Source of the DNA: Epiperipatus broadwayi
Taxonomy: Eukaryota; Onychophora; Udeonychophora; Euonychophora; Peripatidae
Length of the DNA stretch: 64,000 nt
NCBI GenBank assembly: GCA_028023455.1
Contig: JAQFVV010000186.1
Location: 1-64,000 of the forward strand
Direction: 5' to 3'
A program made the position numbers and the translations under genes. The notes under the pieces were generated by a model. It ran no database searches, was not told the DNA's origin, and saw nothing but the letters and a program-made list of their open reading frames with translations. Below, piece by piece: positions 1-13,497 of the stretch (the first letter of the stretch is position 1; every line of letters begins with the position of its first letter).

Positions 1-330
<330 letters not shown>

Positions 331-544
331 GATGATCAATTATGAGTATCAATTGATTACATCAAATAATGTTATACTAGGGTTACACATACTTAATGAA
401 AAAATCTTTTTAATATTGATTTAGTTTTTGATTCTGAAAGTTACCTTGTTCAACCAAGTAAAAAACATTCATTGTTATAAAGCTTGGTCATCAATTGAGA
501 TGCATTAGCTGATCTCATTTTTTAAAATCTATTTTTTTAGAGTA
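331..544. other. AT-rich flank, nothing recognised
   Basis: Sequence between the microsatellite and the first LINE relic. No coding, RNA or repeat signature was seen. Confidence 0.5.
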
Positions 545-2690
545 ATAATTCCAGTCCTTGTCATAATAAATTGAGCGCATTTTGAAGAAAGACCATGTTG
601 CTAAGAAAATGTCCTCTCGTGCAAGAATACTATTTATTTTTGAGTTTTTTTAATTTGTTGTAGTAGGTGTTTGGGATGTCTTCTTGGATGTTTACCAAAA
701 GTAAATGTGTATAGGTACAGCAGTAGATGTATAACCTGAAGATGGCTGCAAATATTATTGGTATTGATAGTTTTTTGTATGCATCTAGTATGTTACTTAT
801 TGTGGTACCATTTTGTTTACAGTTTATTCTGCATCAATAATCATATTTTTTCTAGTGCTAGACAATCATATAGGAAGTGGGTCTGTGTTTCTTTCTCTCT
901 GTGATATAGCATATATAGTGGATCAATATCTGTATAAACTCTTTTGTACAAATAAAGTGTGTTGTTGGTAAGGCATTCAGATTAAGTTTAATAAAAAAAA
1001 AAAAAAAATTTGGTTCCAAGCAGCAGCTTTTGAACTTGCTTAACAGTTGGCCATTATTTATTTCCAGTACTGTGGGTTAGTTATTCATTGCTTGGTCTGA
1101 AAGTAGATTTTGTATTTTCCAATATGTGTATTTATTTGTGTTTTTTAATGTTATATTGTTCATTTTGGGCCCACATATTTCAAGCAGGGTAGAAATGTAG
1201 TCCTATCAGTGAGTGCAATTTCTATTATTACCTGTATCTCTGGAAAACATCTAAATATGGTTATAAGCAGTTTTACTGTTCTTTGGGTGGGAAACACTGA
1301 TATTGCACATAATCCAAGACCATTCCCCTTTGTAGGGTGATTTAGATGTTTTTTTGAAATGGCTACTACTTTTTTTTTTCCATAGTAGCTTGTTGCATAA
1401 TGAGTTAAAGTAAATAATTTTGTGAAATTTATTATTGGCAGATTGTAGGTGATTTTTGTCACAATAAGTTAATAGTATAATGATACTTTTGAATAGATTG
1501 AGAGATAGGATTTGGAGAGTGATTCAGTGATTCTTTCCGTTTCTGTTTTAAGTTTGTTTTTTTATTTTCTTTTTGATTTGATTGATGCCCAAGTGGAACA
1601 GGAAACCCCAAAACATACTTGGTTTTCCTTGAGATATCTCTGTGTTTAATTTATCAGTGAATATTGCCCAGCCTGAAATTTGCCGTATAATCTTTTTTGA
1701 TTTCCTGAAGTATAGGCAATTGCTTTTTTGATTGTAGAAATACTGTGATATCATCCATGTAAGCTAAACATGGTATACATGTATTGATGTGTGGAATTGG
1801 AATTCTTTGGATTTTTTTAAAATTTTTTCTAGCAAGGGGTTTAAATATAATGTAAATAAAAGTGTAATAAGTGGAGATCCTTGTAGGATTGATTGGCTGG
1901 GTTATAAAGATGCTGGAGATCTCCCATTCAGTGTGATGCAAATTCCTCAATATAGTAACAGATTGGCAATTGTATATAATATTGTGCATGGTATTTCTAT
2001 GTTTTTAAGTTGAATTAATAGTTTTTTTGATTGGCACTGAATCAAATGCACTTTCAAAATCTAACTGCACAACCATTGGGTCATATTTTTTCTTTTAATT
2101 ATTGAGTTAATAATTGTTTTGTATATTAATGCTGCTTGATCTGTTGATGAACCCTTCTTGCATACTGATTTGTGATAATGATAGTATTATATATGGTTCA
2201 ATGTTTTATTTTAAAACTTTTTCCAAGATTTTTATTTCCAAAAGATCAATTGAGATTGTCTGCAGATTGGAAACTGTGGCAATTAGTGCAGATATTTTAA
2301 TGAAGGGAACCATTGAAATAGGATATAGCCCTTGTATATTATATAGCTTTTGTAATAGTTGAGTTGCAAGCTGGAACAGATATGTGTTTGTAAATTTTCT
2401 GAGATGTGTCAATATAAATTGTGGGATTCCTGGTGGTCCTGGGTGGTATGTACCTGATTTATGCTAATATGAGTGCAAAATCTGAGATACCAGAAAGTGA
2501 CTCTGTCTCTGGTTTTCCCCAAAAAATTTCTGGGGTTTTAAATTGGTTATGCTTTGTTAATTTTTTTTGAAGTGCTGATATATAGGTTGTATTACATTGT
2601 GTCCAACTGCGATTTTACCATCTGATTCTAGTGCCATGGGGAGTCTATGCATAAATGGGTAGCCCAATGCCCATCGAATGTATCCATAGA
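545..2690 (-). pseudogene. Decayed APE-type non-LTR LINE, copy 1 (RT region to C-terminus)
   Basis: Non-LTR retrotransposon reverse transcriptase relic read on the minus strand. Going downwards in coordinates it shows the family linker motif (YIRWALG-like, near 2680-2650), RT motif A (QLDFESAFDSV-like, near 2070-2030), a damaged motif B, RT motif C as AYMDDITVFL (near 1770-1740), the downstream GLGL segment (near 1310), and a region matching the place of the C-terminal CCHC knuckle (near 920-870). The pieces lie in different frames with stop codons, so it is dead. Two more copies of the same family (4.4-7.0 kb and 56.1-58.8 kb) confirm the motif order. The endonuclease part is missing, as in a 5'-truncated LINE. 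Boundaries are approximate. Confidence 0.8.
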
Positions 2691-2720
2691 TCCATGTTTG
2701 TTGCTGTTAAACAAATTCTT

Positions 2721-2767
2721 TTTATTATTATTATTATTATTATTGCTGTTGTCATTATTATTATTAT
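2721..2767. repeat. ATT/TTG microsatellite
   Basis: Short run of ATT triplets interrupted by GCTGTTGTC, just upstream of the LINE copy 1 linker region. Confidence 0.9.
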
Positions 2768-3177
2768 GTTTCAAAGAGTAAACTTTATTGAGACTCAAAA
2801 AAGAGTTGCATAAGTTACATTTGAAAACAGGAGGTCTTAGATACAAATTGATTCATGATATTACATATGTAATAAAGGTTTGCAATCTAGATTGTGATAG
2901 GAAAGAAAACATGATTTACATTTATTAATAGTAAAAATATTATTACATAACAAGATAATATGTCAAATTAGATTTACATAGAATTTTTAAATGAGATATT
3001 GAAAAAATTATTTGGAAACACATGATAGTATGATTAAAATGTCATTGAGGGGTTGAAATTGGTGATAGATTGACATATAGGTCCTAATAAAAATTGAGCT
3101 CATTTGGTGAGATTACTATAGTTTTTATAGCTAAGTCTTATTGTTCACTTGTTACATAAATTCCATGTGAAAAAAGG
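2768..3177. other. AT-rich spacer, nothing recognised
   Basis: No ORF, RNA gene or internal repeat could be supported here. Confidence 0.5.
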
Positions 3178-3452
3178 GAAAATACCAGTCAGCATGAATT
3201 GCATCTTGGGAAAAAACAAAAAAATCACTGGTTCAGCACGAATTGCTTCCTGGGAGAATGAAAAAACACCAGTATGCATGAATTGCATCTTGGCAAAAAA
3301 TTAAATACTAGTTAACATGAACTGCATCCTAGAAAAATGCAAAAATATTAATTCACTATGGATTGTATTTTCAGAAAATGTGAAAACACTGCTCAGCATG
3401 AACTGCATTCTGGGAAAATGAAAAATACTATTTCAGCATGAATTGCATCCTT
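3178..3452. repeat. Decayed tandem repeat, unit about 45-55 bp
   Basis: About six diverged units share the core CAGCATGAATTGCATCCTGG followed by an A-rich spacer (GAAAATG...AATACTAG). Unit length varies and the copies differ by several substitutions, so the array is old. It is not a coding repeat. Confidence 0.85.
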
Positions 3453-4439
3453 TGAATTAAAGTCAATTTGCCTTGAGATTAACTGGTCTGGTTAGAGAGG
3501 TCTGGTTAGATAGCCTTCTGTGGTTTTGAAATATTTGTAATGAGTGACTTGAACATAGTTTTTCATGTAGCTAGTTGTATTATGAAATGGATGAAATGCC
3601 ATAAAGCTTGTTAGTAGTGCCTACTATACTTGTGACCACTTATAGGCTAGACAGCTCTTTAATGAATGACTTGATCACAGCAAAAGTGTCTGGGGGGATA
3701 TGTTGTTATCCTGTGACTTTAGCTGGTGTTATTTATTGATAAATGTGGATGTCTCCTGGAATTGTTTCTAAATAAAAAGACAAGAAGGTACAATAGGTAC
3801 ACTAGATGGCAAACAGGGTAAATGTGGTTGCACATGTTGCAGGAATGTTTAATATTTGAAAGTATGGTGGATGGAAATAACAGGCTGCCTGTATGCATTT
3901 AACATAATTTACCATGTGGATTTTAATACTCAGCAGTCACTGTTAATAAGGATGACCAACAATAGTACTAAATATTGTATAATTTTCCTGTTAATAATGG
4001 ATCTTTGTTTAGAAATAAAATTAAGGTTATTAAAGATTTGTTTTTGTTGTTGGAGGATTTTATGTATTTTACTTATGATGGCTGTTTTATAAGATTAAAG
4101 AAAAATGGATAGTAAGTTATATAATTTCTCCTTTAATGTTTCTTTTTATAAATTTTTTATAAATTTCTGTTTCTTGTTTACAGTAACTATTTGGAAGAGA
4201 AAAATATTAATTATAATTGTGAATATTTAAAGTTGTGTATTAGATGTGTTGGTGATTGTTTATTTGTAGTGGAAAATGATAAATTGGACCAAATAATTAA
4301 ATAAATGTAAGATCTTTCTATGAAATATATTTTAAAAGGAGATGGATTATTTTGTTAAAGTTTTTAGATTTAATAGTAAGAGATTTAAATAATAATTGTT
4401 TGGTATGTAATTCTCAAATTAAAAGTAGCAATTTAAACT
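3453..4439. other. AT-rich spacer, nothing recognised
   Basis: No supported gene or element. A 78-codon ORF here (3856-4092) has no recognisable motif and is rich in residues expected from AT-rich random sequence. Confidence 0.45.
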
Positions 4440-7030
4440 GCAACTCCAGAATGAATCTTCTCTGAGGCATACATCCTCTTCAATAAAATCCAAATACTTG
4501 CACTTTTACCTCTCCAAGCATGGTCTGCCTCTGTAGAAATTTTTATTTTCACACAAGGAAAATGAAAGGCCCTAATCAGCTGTTAAAAGACCTTGACTCA
4601 ATTAGTAACAGATTGAGCATGCTTTCTCTCACTGATACCAAGATCCAAGAGATATTGGACCTTAAGATCCAATATCATGACAATCATGACAAATAAAAGG
4701 TGCTTGCACAATATGAGGCTACAAAAAGTCATAACTGGACCCGCAGTTACATTCAGTGGGCCCTTGGGGTAGCTAAGCAGCCTACACCATTGATGGTCTC
4801 TATTGATCATAATTGTTATAGTAGACCAAAAATGCTGTCTCAAATTCATAATCATTTTAAATCAAAACTAAAGAATAACAAATTTTGGAAATAGGGAATA
4901 TCTGAAAAAACTCAAGTGATAATTCCAACCATGACACCTAGAATATCAAATTCTGAAAAAGCTACAAGCATACCTGGAAAGTACACACCTGGGACCTAGA
5001 TTTGTACTGCTTCACCTCAGCCAGTTCACTGCACCTATAGTTAGAAGAATGATAGACATTCTCATAGTTGACTTTCAAAACATTCCTGACTTGTATCTGG
5101 TCACATTAGTCCCATTTCATAAAAAACACAAATCCTTCCTGTCTTACTAATCTATGTCCCATCACTATGATTTCCCTGCTTATAAAGACAATCAAATTCT
5201 TAATCAAGGATCAAAATTCAAGATCAGCTCTATTCCCATATCTCAACATACCAATTTGCACGCAAAGGCTCCTCCACCATCGATACGATCCAGTACTTCT
5301 TGCTGCTAACTGAACACATTAGACAAAATAGAAAGTTGAGGCCATTTGTCATTCAATTGGATTTCTCTTCAGTCTTTGACTCAGTTATCCCTTCAATCTT
5401 ATTTCAACCTCTGCATTAGTACCAAGTGTCTATGGTATATATTAGAATAATTACTAACTTCCTGTTAAATCAATCTATCTTCACCTCTCTTGACAGAAGG
5501 CAGTTAACTGGAATTAGACATCATCTCTCAATCCCCCAGGGTTTACCATTGGTCACCCTCTGCTTTATTACTTACATCAATCAGATGCTAAAGAACATTG
5601 AACATAGTTTGTCTGACATTTATGTGCCAGCTCTAAAACATCAAGTTAACCATATCTCTTATGTAGATGATGTCACTATATTTTGACCTGACAAAAAGCA
5701 CTTACACACACTCTTGAACATCATAGAAAAACATGCCTTATAAAACTAAACCTTCAACCAATAATAATAAATCCTCTATCTTGGAAAATTAAAACCAGAA
5801 CAGCAATCCCATCAATTTTTACATCCAAACTCCAACATTTATAAGGGTTTCCCAAAGCCAAATCTAAATTTGCCATGACTAAGGAGGTCCAGGACTCAAT
5901 CCTCAGAAAAACTAAAAAAATAGTCAATTCATTTTCCAGAATCTCACTGACATTTCAGGGCAAAACCACATTACTCAATATGCTAATATTTTCTAGATTA
6001 AATTGTCTTCTGATTATCAAGCCCACCAAAACTTTTGAAAGAGTGGTCAACTCATTATGTTCCAAACGTTTTTGGAAAGAAATGGTGGATGCCATAAGCA
6101 TTGCAAAAGCCCACATGCCCAGAGAATTGAATGGGCTTGGACTTCATTTGGTCTCCACCATATATCTCTAAAAATCGCTGAGTTTTGCATGTCTACTCCT
6201 TGAAACAGTCCCTTCCAAACTTAATCCTAACAGTTCATCCCATGGACAGTCCACCACCTTTTGGAAGTAGATGGATGACCAAAATATGGACTCATGTTAC
6301 CAGTAGCATAAACTTAACTCAAACTACCCTTGATGACAAAAAGTCATATTGGAAGGTCTACATACTCAGGAACAATTCTCCCACTGCACTCCCGAATGCA
6401 CTTGGCTTAAATCAAGCCAAGAAATTAATTAGAAAAGCCAAAAACCGGTTCTTGGAACTAAAATTCATGGATTTTTTTCTAAAGTTAAAACCTCCCTCAC
6501 TACCTATCAATTTTTTTTGTGTCAAAAAGTGGTTTTACTAAACTCTATTCTCAATGTTAATTATGTGTGAGGTAGGATGAAATGATACATTTGTTTCACA
6601 CTTGCCAGATGAAATAATACATTTTTTTCACACTTGCCAGATGAAATGATACATTTGTTTCACACTTGCCCTTTCTTCAAGCCCACTCAGAACATTCATT
6701 AATGAAAATGCAGCATGTCATACTATAGATGTGTTATCCATACAACATGCAATAAAGGATGGCAATTTCTCAAACATCAGGTTATCGATATTCCTCTCCT
6801 TCGCAACTTGGTAACAAAATGCAAACATGTCCTTGGAAACACCACCAGTCTCCATGAAACTTTCAAAACCCTAATCAAATGCATGTGTCAGAGACTAGAT
6901 ACTAGCACCAGACTGTCTACATAATGAAACATAATCCAGAGTCACTCTTACAGAAGAATGATTGTCTTCAAGCTAGATGATAATGTTCCTGTACCTCAGG
7001 CCTTCACACTGCAGCTACATGAACTGAATA
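4440..7030 (+). pseudogene. Decayed APE-type non-LTR LINE, copy 2
   Basis: Second copy of the 0.5-2.7 kb LINE family, on the plus strand. The linker motif RSYIQWALG is at about 4750-4780. RT motif A (VIQLDFSSVFDSV) is at about 5350-5390, motif B (IPQGLPLVTLCF) at about 5530-5565, and motif C (SYVDDVTIF, followed at once by a stop) at 5658-5686. The post-RT segment RELNGLGLHL lies at 6120-6150, and a C-terminal block ending in LELKFMDFFLKLKPPSLP corresponds to LELKFVDFMMKTNIGALP in copy 3. Frames are broken repeatedly. A three-unit 32-bp tandem repeat has formed inside it. The 3' end is followed by an A-rich tract near 7070-7100. Confidence 0.83.
6576..6670. repeat. Three-copy 32-bp tandem repeat inside LINE copy 2
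   Basis: The unit GATGAAATGATACATTTGTT plus TCACACTTGCCA is repeated three times with only a few changes (AATAATACA, TTTTTTT in the middle copy). It lies within the LINE relic and probably formed after its insertion. Confidence 0.92.
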
Positions 7031-7260
7031 GTCTCAAGCTTTATTAAATGTACTTCATAAATAATTTATTTTAATAAAAAAATTTTTTTTTAAAAAAGTA
7101 AGCAATTTAAAACTTATTATTAAACATAAGATCTATCAATCTGTATTATGTGCAGAAGCTGTTTTATGAAATTTTTGTTATAAAAATCAGATATTAAATA
7201 ATTCTAAAAAAGATAGCTTTATTATAAAAAAGGAAATTTTACAAAGACTATTTTAATTGT
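7031..7260. other. AT-rich spacer
   Basis: A-rich stretch after LINE copy 2, leading into the foldback element. Weak outer pairing of the foldback may extend to about 7243. Confidence 0.4.
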
Positions 7261-7578
7261 AATAATCAGCTATTAAGCTAATGCATATGCGCTGTGTGGA
7301 TTTTTAATTATAAATGAATACTCTCACTTCCAAACACAAGATAAAGTCTTTGTGAAAAGATAGAATGAATAGATCTATCCTTTATACCCAAACATTTATG
7401 TATGGGCAAATCTTAAACATTTGGGAAGATTTACTCATTCATAAATGTTTGGGTAGAAAGAATAGATCTATTCATTCTATCTTTTCACAAAGACTTTATC
7501 TTGTGTTTGGAAGTGGGAGTATTCATTTATAGTTAAAAATTCACAAAGCGCATGTGCATTAGATTAATGACTGATTAT
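7261..7578. mobile_element. Foldback (MITE-like) element with about 140-bp inverted arms
   Basis: Left arm 7261-7400 is the near-perfect inverse of right arm 7440-7578. Shared blocks include CACTTCCAAACACAAGATAA and its complement, and ACCCAAACATTTATG with CATAAATGTTTGGGT at the loop side. The loop is only about 39 nt. The arms differ by a few substitutions, so the element is moderately old. There is no ORF. Weaker pairing may extend it to about 7243-7600. A non-autonomous DNA transposon is the likeliest class; no clear target-site duplication was found. Confidence 0.85.
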
Positions 7579-7600
7579 TTCTATTACAGTTTATAAAAAC

Positions 7601-9872
7601 ATCACACTATACAAAATAAATATATCATTTAAAGATTATTTTAGTATTGGCTATTTTGATAAATATATGAAGAGTATTTGTGTAATAGAAATTATAGTAC
7701 GATGATAATTTTAAAAATGTGAAAATAAAGAAAAATATTTTATTTTATTGCCATTTAAATTATCTTTTTATAAGATTAAAAAAAAGATAATTTGTTTGGA
7801 AATAAGAAAATAGAATGAAAAAAGAATATTACTTGAAGTAATATATTGATAGGAATACCATTCCTGCAGTAGTTTATATTATTCAGTGCTTTTGTAATAA
7901 ATTATATATAGTATTTCTGAAAGAAATACGGATTATAAAATTATGGTCGAGCAGACTAAGATTTTTTTTTTGAAAAGAATGAGATAAAGAGAAAAATTAA
8001 GGCATATCTATTATTGAAATATATTATACTGAAGCCATTAAATAATTTAAAAATTTTGTTGCTATTAAAAGTACAATAGAAATATAATATTTGCTATATT
8101 TTGTTTCAAGCTCCCCTCACATTATACATTATGTGTAAAAATAACTCGTATTTTGTTGATAAACTTTAATTAAAAGGGAATACATATTGTTTATTGAACT
8201 GCAATTTTCTATTTTTTTCAATAACTTTTTTCACTTATAAGAATGCAATAGTAGCTTCACTATCCACAAATTACATATCAACTTTTCAGTATATTCTAAA
8301 ATTTTGTAAAACTTTTAGCATTACACTAAGAAAATATCTTATTATGCAAAATACTATGCATAAAATTTAGAAAAGATAATAAAAGAAAAATGAAATGTAT
8401 ATGCTTTCAACATAAATTGAAGAAATTGTTTTGATAAACATGATTGTGTATGGTGTTCTCAGATTAAAAAAATATTTGCTTGCATGTTACAAAATTTATT
8501 TACAAATGTTAATTTTTATTAATGTGATGACATCACTGCTCAGAAGTAGAAAAATGTCTGCTCGAGTATTGTAATATAACTTTTAATGCTTTTTATTTAT
8601 TTACATTTTTGTTTGTTTACATTTTTTTGAATAGCAAATAGTTGAAATTGTGTATATTGGTATTGCATAGTTTTCAGCTTCATTGCAATTGGAATTTAAC
8701 TGAAAATTATGGGAAATTATATTAGTTTATATTTGTGGTTCTTGGCATGTGTTGGCAATAAAACCAATTGCTGTGAAATTTTAATTTTGGCTAGCTTTTA
8801 ATTTTGAATTTGGTCTAATTTGTTTAAAAAAGCTCTAGTATATTCTCACACAATTAAACTAGTTTTGTTGTTCAGCATCAAACTGATACGAATTTTAGTC
8901 TATTGTCTTGGTACTGGAATATCGGTACTGGAATATCACTTAATCTACCCTGCAATTGACTATATGATTATTTTTGTTAATAAAATTATTAATTTTTTCA
9001 GGAATAATTAATTGAAAAAATAACTTTTCATTAGAATTTTTTTGCTATGTTCATTCTAAATCAGTTAAAAACAGGAAGTGTTATTTGAAGGTATTAAGAA
9101 TATATAAATGTTACATGCTTGTGTGCATTGATAAACAGATAATAGCAGTGAAGTAACAAGTCAATTGATTAATAAAATATTAGCTAAAATGAGATTAATT
9201 CATTAATGAGGAAATTTATTGCACAATAATAGTTACAACTATTGAAACTTGGATTGTGGATAGCTAGAATTCCTTGGCTTTACTGTGAGATTTTGATTTT
9301 GTAGTAACATCTTAAAAGTGTCTAGGAATTTTTAAATTTTCAAGTTATTAGGAGTTAGGTGGAGTATTTTGTACTCAATAAATTGTTACTGGTTGATGAC
9401 TATCATAATCAGAGGAAACTATCATCTCGAAGTCAATAGAATGCTGTTGGCAAATAAATATTCTAAATTCCCAGGAAATTTAGATGCTTTATTTATTTAA
9501 AAGGGAAGAATGGTGTAGTTCCAATAACAATATTTATCTGCAATTGATCTGCTTAATAATCACTTAATCAACTTTGCTAATTTATGCTTCTACTTTTAAC
9601 ATTACTCTGAATCAGCAGACCATTATAGAATTTCAGTTGCTTCCTTGATTCGGCAATGTGTATTACTCTGTTGATTTCTCCCCCAAGAATTTGGTTGTTA
9701 TCAAAACAGTAAGATAATTAGTTTTGTAGGGTTTAAATAATGTTCTTTCATGGTGTTATAACTCTGAACAGTTAATATTCTCTGCCAAGTGATAGTACCA
9801 ACAACTGATTGTGAAAAAGAAAGTTTATGTGATAAAAATGCCAGGAGAGGAACCAATTAACTTTTAGCTCAC
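7601..9872. other. Long AT-rich spacer, nothing recognised
   Basis: No domain, RNA or repeat could be supported. A short ORF at 8820-9011 is hydrophobic but has no start context or homologous motif that I recognise. Confidence 0.45.
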
Positions 9873-9886
9873 TATAATAAAAGTTA
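9873..9886. repeat. Left target-site duplication of solo hammerhead element
   Basis: TATAATAAAAGTTA here is repeated exactly at 10063-10076, flanking the 176-bp element. Confidence 0.85.
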
Positions 9887-10062
9887 AACCACTAGGTATC
9901 ACATGATCACCATCTCACTGATGAAGGCAACAAGCCAGAAACTAGTTGGGATATTGGATGAGTAGGCACTAGATAGGGATTTTATGCACAAGCCTTCTGG
10001 CATCCATTGATTACTCTGGTTAGCACAGGGTGGAACTACTGTAAGGAGAGAGTTTTGCCTTG
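9887..10062 (+). mobile_element. Solo 176-bp hammerhead-bearing retroelement, copy A
   Basis: A short insertion bounded by an exact 14-bp direct repeat. It begins AACCACTAGGTATCACATGA, carries a hammerhead-like core near its 5' end, and ends GGAGAGAGTTTTGCCTTG. It has no ORF and no poly(A) tail. The same leader, ribozyme and tail occur in the 15.7 kb copy, and the ribozyme block recurs in the 42.8-44.5 kb array. Size and content fit the small metazoan retrozyme class (established for other animals); assignment here is inference. Confidence 0.8.
9912..9953 (+). ncRNA. Hammerhead ribozyme motif, damaged (copy A)
   Basis: CTGATGA (9918-9924), stem II GGC/GCC around AACAA, GAAAC (9938-9942), TA, then GTT. 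Relative to the other copies, the C of GTC and one G of stem I are missing, so the cleavage triplet becomes GTT and stem I (ATCTCA against GGGATA) pairs poorly. It is probably weak or inactive. Confidence 0.65.
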
Positions 10063-10076
10063 TATAATAAAAGTTA
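10063..10076. repeat. Right target-site duplication of solo hammerhead element
   Basis: Exact copy of 9873-9886. Confidence 0.85.
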
Positions 10077-13000
10077 GTTAGACACTAACCTGAATATCTC
10101 ATCATCTTCAGATTAATGGCTTCCTCTGTGGTTAACATGAAATGCTGAGACTGTTTAGATACAGATTAAAAGATAGTGATAGGAATATTTTCTGCTGACA
10201 AATAACTTGAGAATTAAATGACGTGATTTTATTTTAAACTGTTCAAACCAAAATAATCTTTAAAGATAGCTTTTTTTTCATTTCTCAAATATTTTAGTAT
10301 AATATTTGTAAAAGATAATAATAATTAATTGCAGCTCTATAATCCAGTGCCTGAAATGTTATCTCTGAAACAATACTTGTGCTGTAAGGTGATATAAATA
10401 ATTTATTCATCACAAAAATAGTAAGGGGGTTCTTTGTCTGAATCATGAGTTCCAATATGTATGGGGGAAGACTTTAATCTGGCAACTGTATACTGATATT
10501 TTATCATTTAAATTAAACACCTACAAAAGTTTAACAACTTTGTATTTATTCAGAATAATGTATAAGTTAGTAATACTGATTATGAGGTTGATTAATGTCT
10601 GGCTGATAGTACTCAGCCCAAATAATATCAATCACTAAACAGTCCATAAATAAAATTATACTCTATTTTCACATTTTTATTAAAAGTCCTTTTAATATCT
10701 ATTTGCTTTATTCAAAGTTTATCATTTTAATTCCATAACTTTCTACATTAGTTTTCACTAGCGACTTTAGTAGGCACCTTATTTCTTACTCACATCACTG
10801 AGTCAGTCTAATTGGATTTGACTATATCTCTTTTCTTCTCCACTATCTGGTATACAAATGTTTCTTCTCTACTGCACATAGTAAACTGGTTTCATCTCTG
10901 CTCTACTAGTATCACTATCTGCTTTCATTCTTTTCCATTAGAAATTCTGCAGGCATTTTGAATAACTCTGCTAATTTGCATATTGCTAAATAATTTATTA
11001 TGCAGATTAGAATATGTAGGTTTTTACAGTTTGCTTAATTCTACTTTCTGTATATCATTATTTCTAGAATGACAAAACATTCCTTGTATTCACTAGCTTT
11101 AAACACACACATATATGTAATTTCATTAAATATACACATAAAACAGTCAGTACATAAGAGATATAAAATGGGACAGTATTTCATACTAGGCAAATGGTGA
11201 TCATGTGAAGATTAAATTTTGTTAAAATTAAGCTTAATTTCTATAGAAATGTTTGAAATATTTTAAATTGTGAGCTTTCATAAAGCCATAGTCATAAAAA
11301 TGTTTTAAAGATATTTTTAAGATTTGTGATGGCAGAAAAAGCATTGAAAATGATCCATAAATAGATAACCCCATGTTTACATTTTATGCTGTAACTCATG
11401 ATCTACACATGCTAGCACCATAAATTTTTTATGATAATTAGCTAACCTAAGTTGTTATGTAGTACACCCATTGATTCAATGGTTGTAATGCAGATAGTTT
11501 GGAGAAAAAGTAATCACCTTTTCCCTGAGATATTTCTGTTTTACACAATATATATTTTACATTAAAACCTACAACCTTTACAAGCCATATTATGTACTGC
11601 TGCAAATTTTTAAATGCCTTAATTACACATTATTTTTAAAATTAATCAGGTATCCCTTTTATTATATTCATAAATGTAACTACTTTGTGAAGTCAAATTT
11701 ATTTTAAATTTAGCTCAAGTAGTTTTAATTTTATACCCCTTTTCTGTTTTAACAGTATCTCATACCCCTTTTTAATATAGACTTGGTTGTAAACTTTTTT
11801 GAACTTTTACAAATGATGGCTTTTTTATTACTTTTTAAATAAAATGCATTGTAAATAACAACAACAATAATAAGCAGCAAATTTATTTCATTAAAACCAC
11901 TGATTATAAAAAAGTAATCAACTAATTACAGAAAAGCTATCAATTGAATCCAGTTAACCAAAAGTAATTTTATTTCATTGTCTAGCTAAATTTTAAAAAT
12001 ACTTTTATACTAATTTAATATTAATTATAAATAAAGCTTAATGTAAAGCAAAAATTATATAAAACATATATGTGTCTTAAAAGAAGTATGAGATACCACT
12101 TGTAGTCTGAATGTTATTACTTGTAGCTATTATGGATTAAATAATTTTGCCAATACTCCCATAACATAGATTTAATAAAATATGTTTGAATTTTATTACA
12201 GGTTTTTGAATTTTATTAGTTTTTTTGAAATATTTCAAATTTTTTACATGATAGTCATCTTGATAGAAACTTTATATGGTACTGTTATGTTAAACATTAC
12301 ATAATTATTTTTGTATTGTATTTAATGTTTAAAATGATAATGTAATATTGCATATAATTTGTCTTATAATTTTTGAGTGAAGATGATCTTCATAAAAAGT
12401 AGTGAAATGATCATAATAAAATTAAGTACAAAAATTAAAGACAATTTATGGACATTATCCTGTCAAAAGAGTAGAAGATACCTATAAATACTATAAAAAT
12501 AAGGTCATTAAATATATATTTTTTGAACCAGCACTAGATCTATAAAAGAATACAAGCAAGACTATTTGATTTCAGATTTTAATGTCTTTTTAATTTCTAA
12601 AAGAAGATAAAGTAACTGCCAGATATTAAATGGAGTAGTCCAAAACATTTCCCTGATGAATGTCATAAAGCAAAAATTAATTTGGAAATGTGACTATCTA
12701 ATGTACATTGATTGTTCAAACTTTTAATATAGGGATCTGGAAAAGAATGAAGGGTATGAATAACTTTTGTTGAATGGAAGCACAAAAATACAATGTGATG
12801 TTTTGTTGGTAAAAAAAGTTATAATTGGAAAATTAGTCAGTAGATATTTTGTTATCATAAAAATTGAAATAAGAATATTCTGATAAATTTTATTGGGCGC
12901 TATGACTACTCAAATCATCTTTTTATTAAATTAAAACCTCATTAGATTAACCCAAGGATTTATTATGAGAAAGTGCAGCTGTACCTATATATTAATATAG

Positions 13001-13489
13001 TCTTGATGGACTACTACAACAACAGCAAATCATCCTTTAGACTTGATTTAAAAAATAAATTCTGAGTCATATTATCCCAAACTTTTGGAAAGTATTGATT
13101 AATCTGTTTCGAAAATTATATTAAATGGTAGCTCGTAATTTTTGAGTTTAATATTTATTGACATTCAATTTTGGTAAAAAAAAAATAAATAAATAAAAAG
13201 TGAAAAACAAAATACACTTAATGAAGAAAATTTCCGGTTGTAAGAAGCAATAAAAATTATATATAATTTCTAAAGGGATGAAAAAGTAACAGGTGTTGTA
13301 AGTAAAATCTTGAAACCTGTTGTTTTGTCAAATATAATATGGTTACTTATTCAGAAAATTGTGAATTTAAGGTTTTTAAAATTTTTTATTTTTTTTAAAA
13401 AAAAACTAAGGTAGCTTAACAGTTTTAATAAAAATGTTGGTAAACTAAAAAAATTCAGGAAAATTAAAAGAATTGAAAGAATCTTTGAA
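10077..13489. other. Long AT-rich spacer, nothing firmly recognised
   Basis: No coding exon could be supported. A faint resemblance to a BED-zinc-finger/hAT N-terminus near 12530-12680 was not strong enough to call. Short runs such as AAC triplets near 11856 and A tracts near 13170 are low complexity. Confidence 0.4.
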
Positions 13490-13497
13490 TGACGTCA
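13490..13497. promoter_or_regulatory. Full CRE palindrome TGACGTCA
   Basis: A perfect eight-base CRE/ATF site about 470 bp upstream of the candidate first exon. CpG dinucleotides are otherwise rare in this window but cluster from here to about 14180, which suggests a promoter region. Confidence 0.5.

Noticed and set aside
12645-12675. CTGATGA at 12644 as another hammerhead core
   Set aside because: It is not followed by a stem II hairpin or GAAAC at the needed spacing.
12530-13080. Possible N-terminal BED/hAT-like coding remnant on the plus strand
   Set aside because: Only faint spacing similarity (YLISDF, SNCQIL); no conserved zinc-binding residues could be shown.
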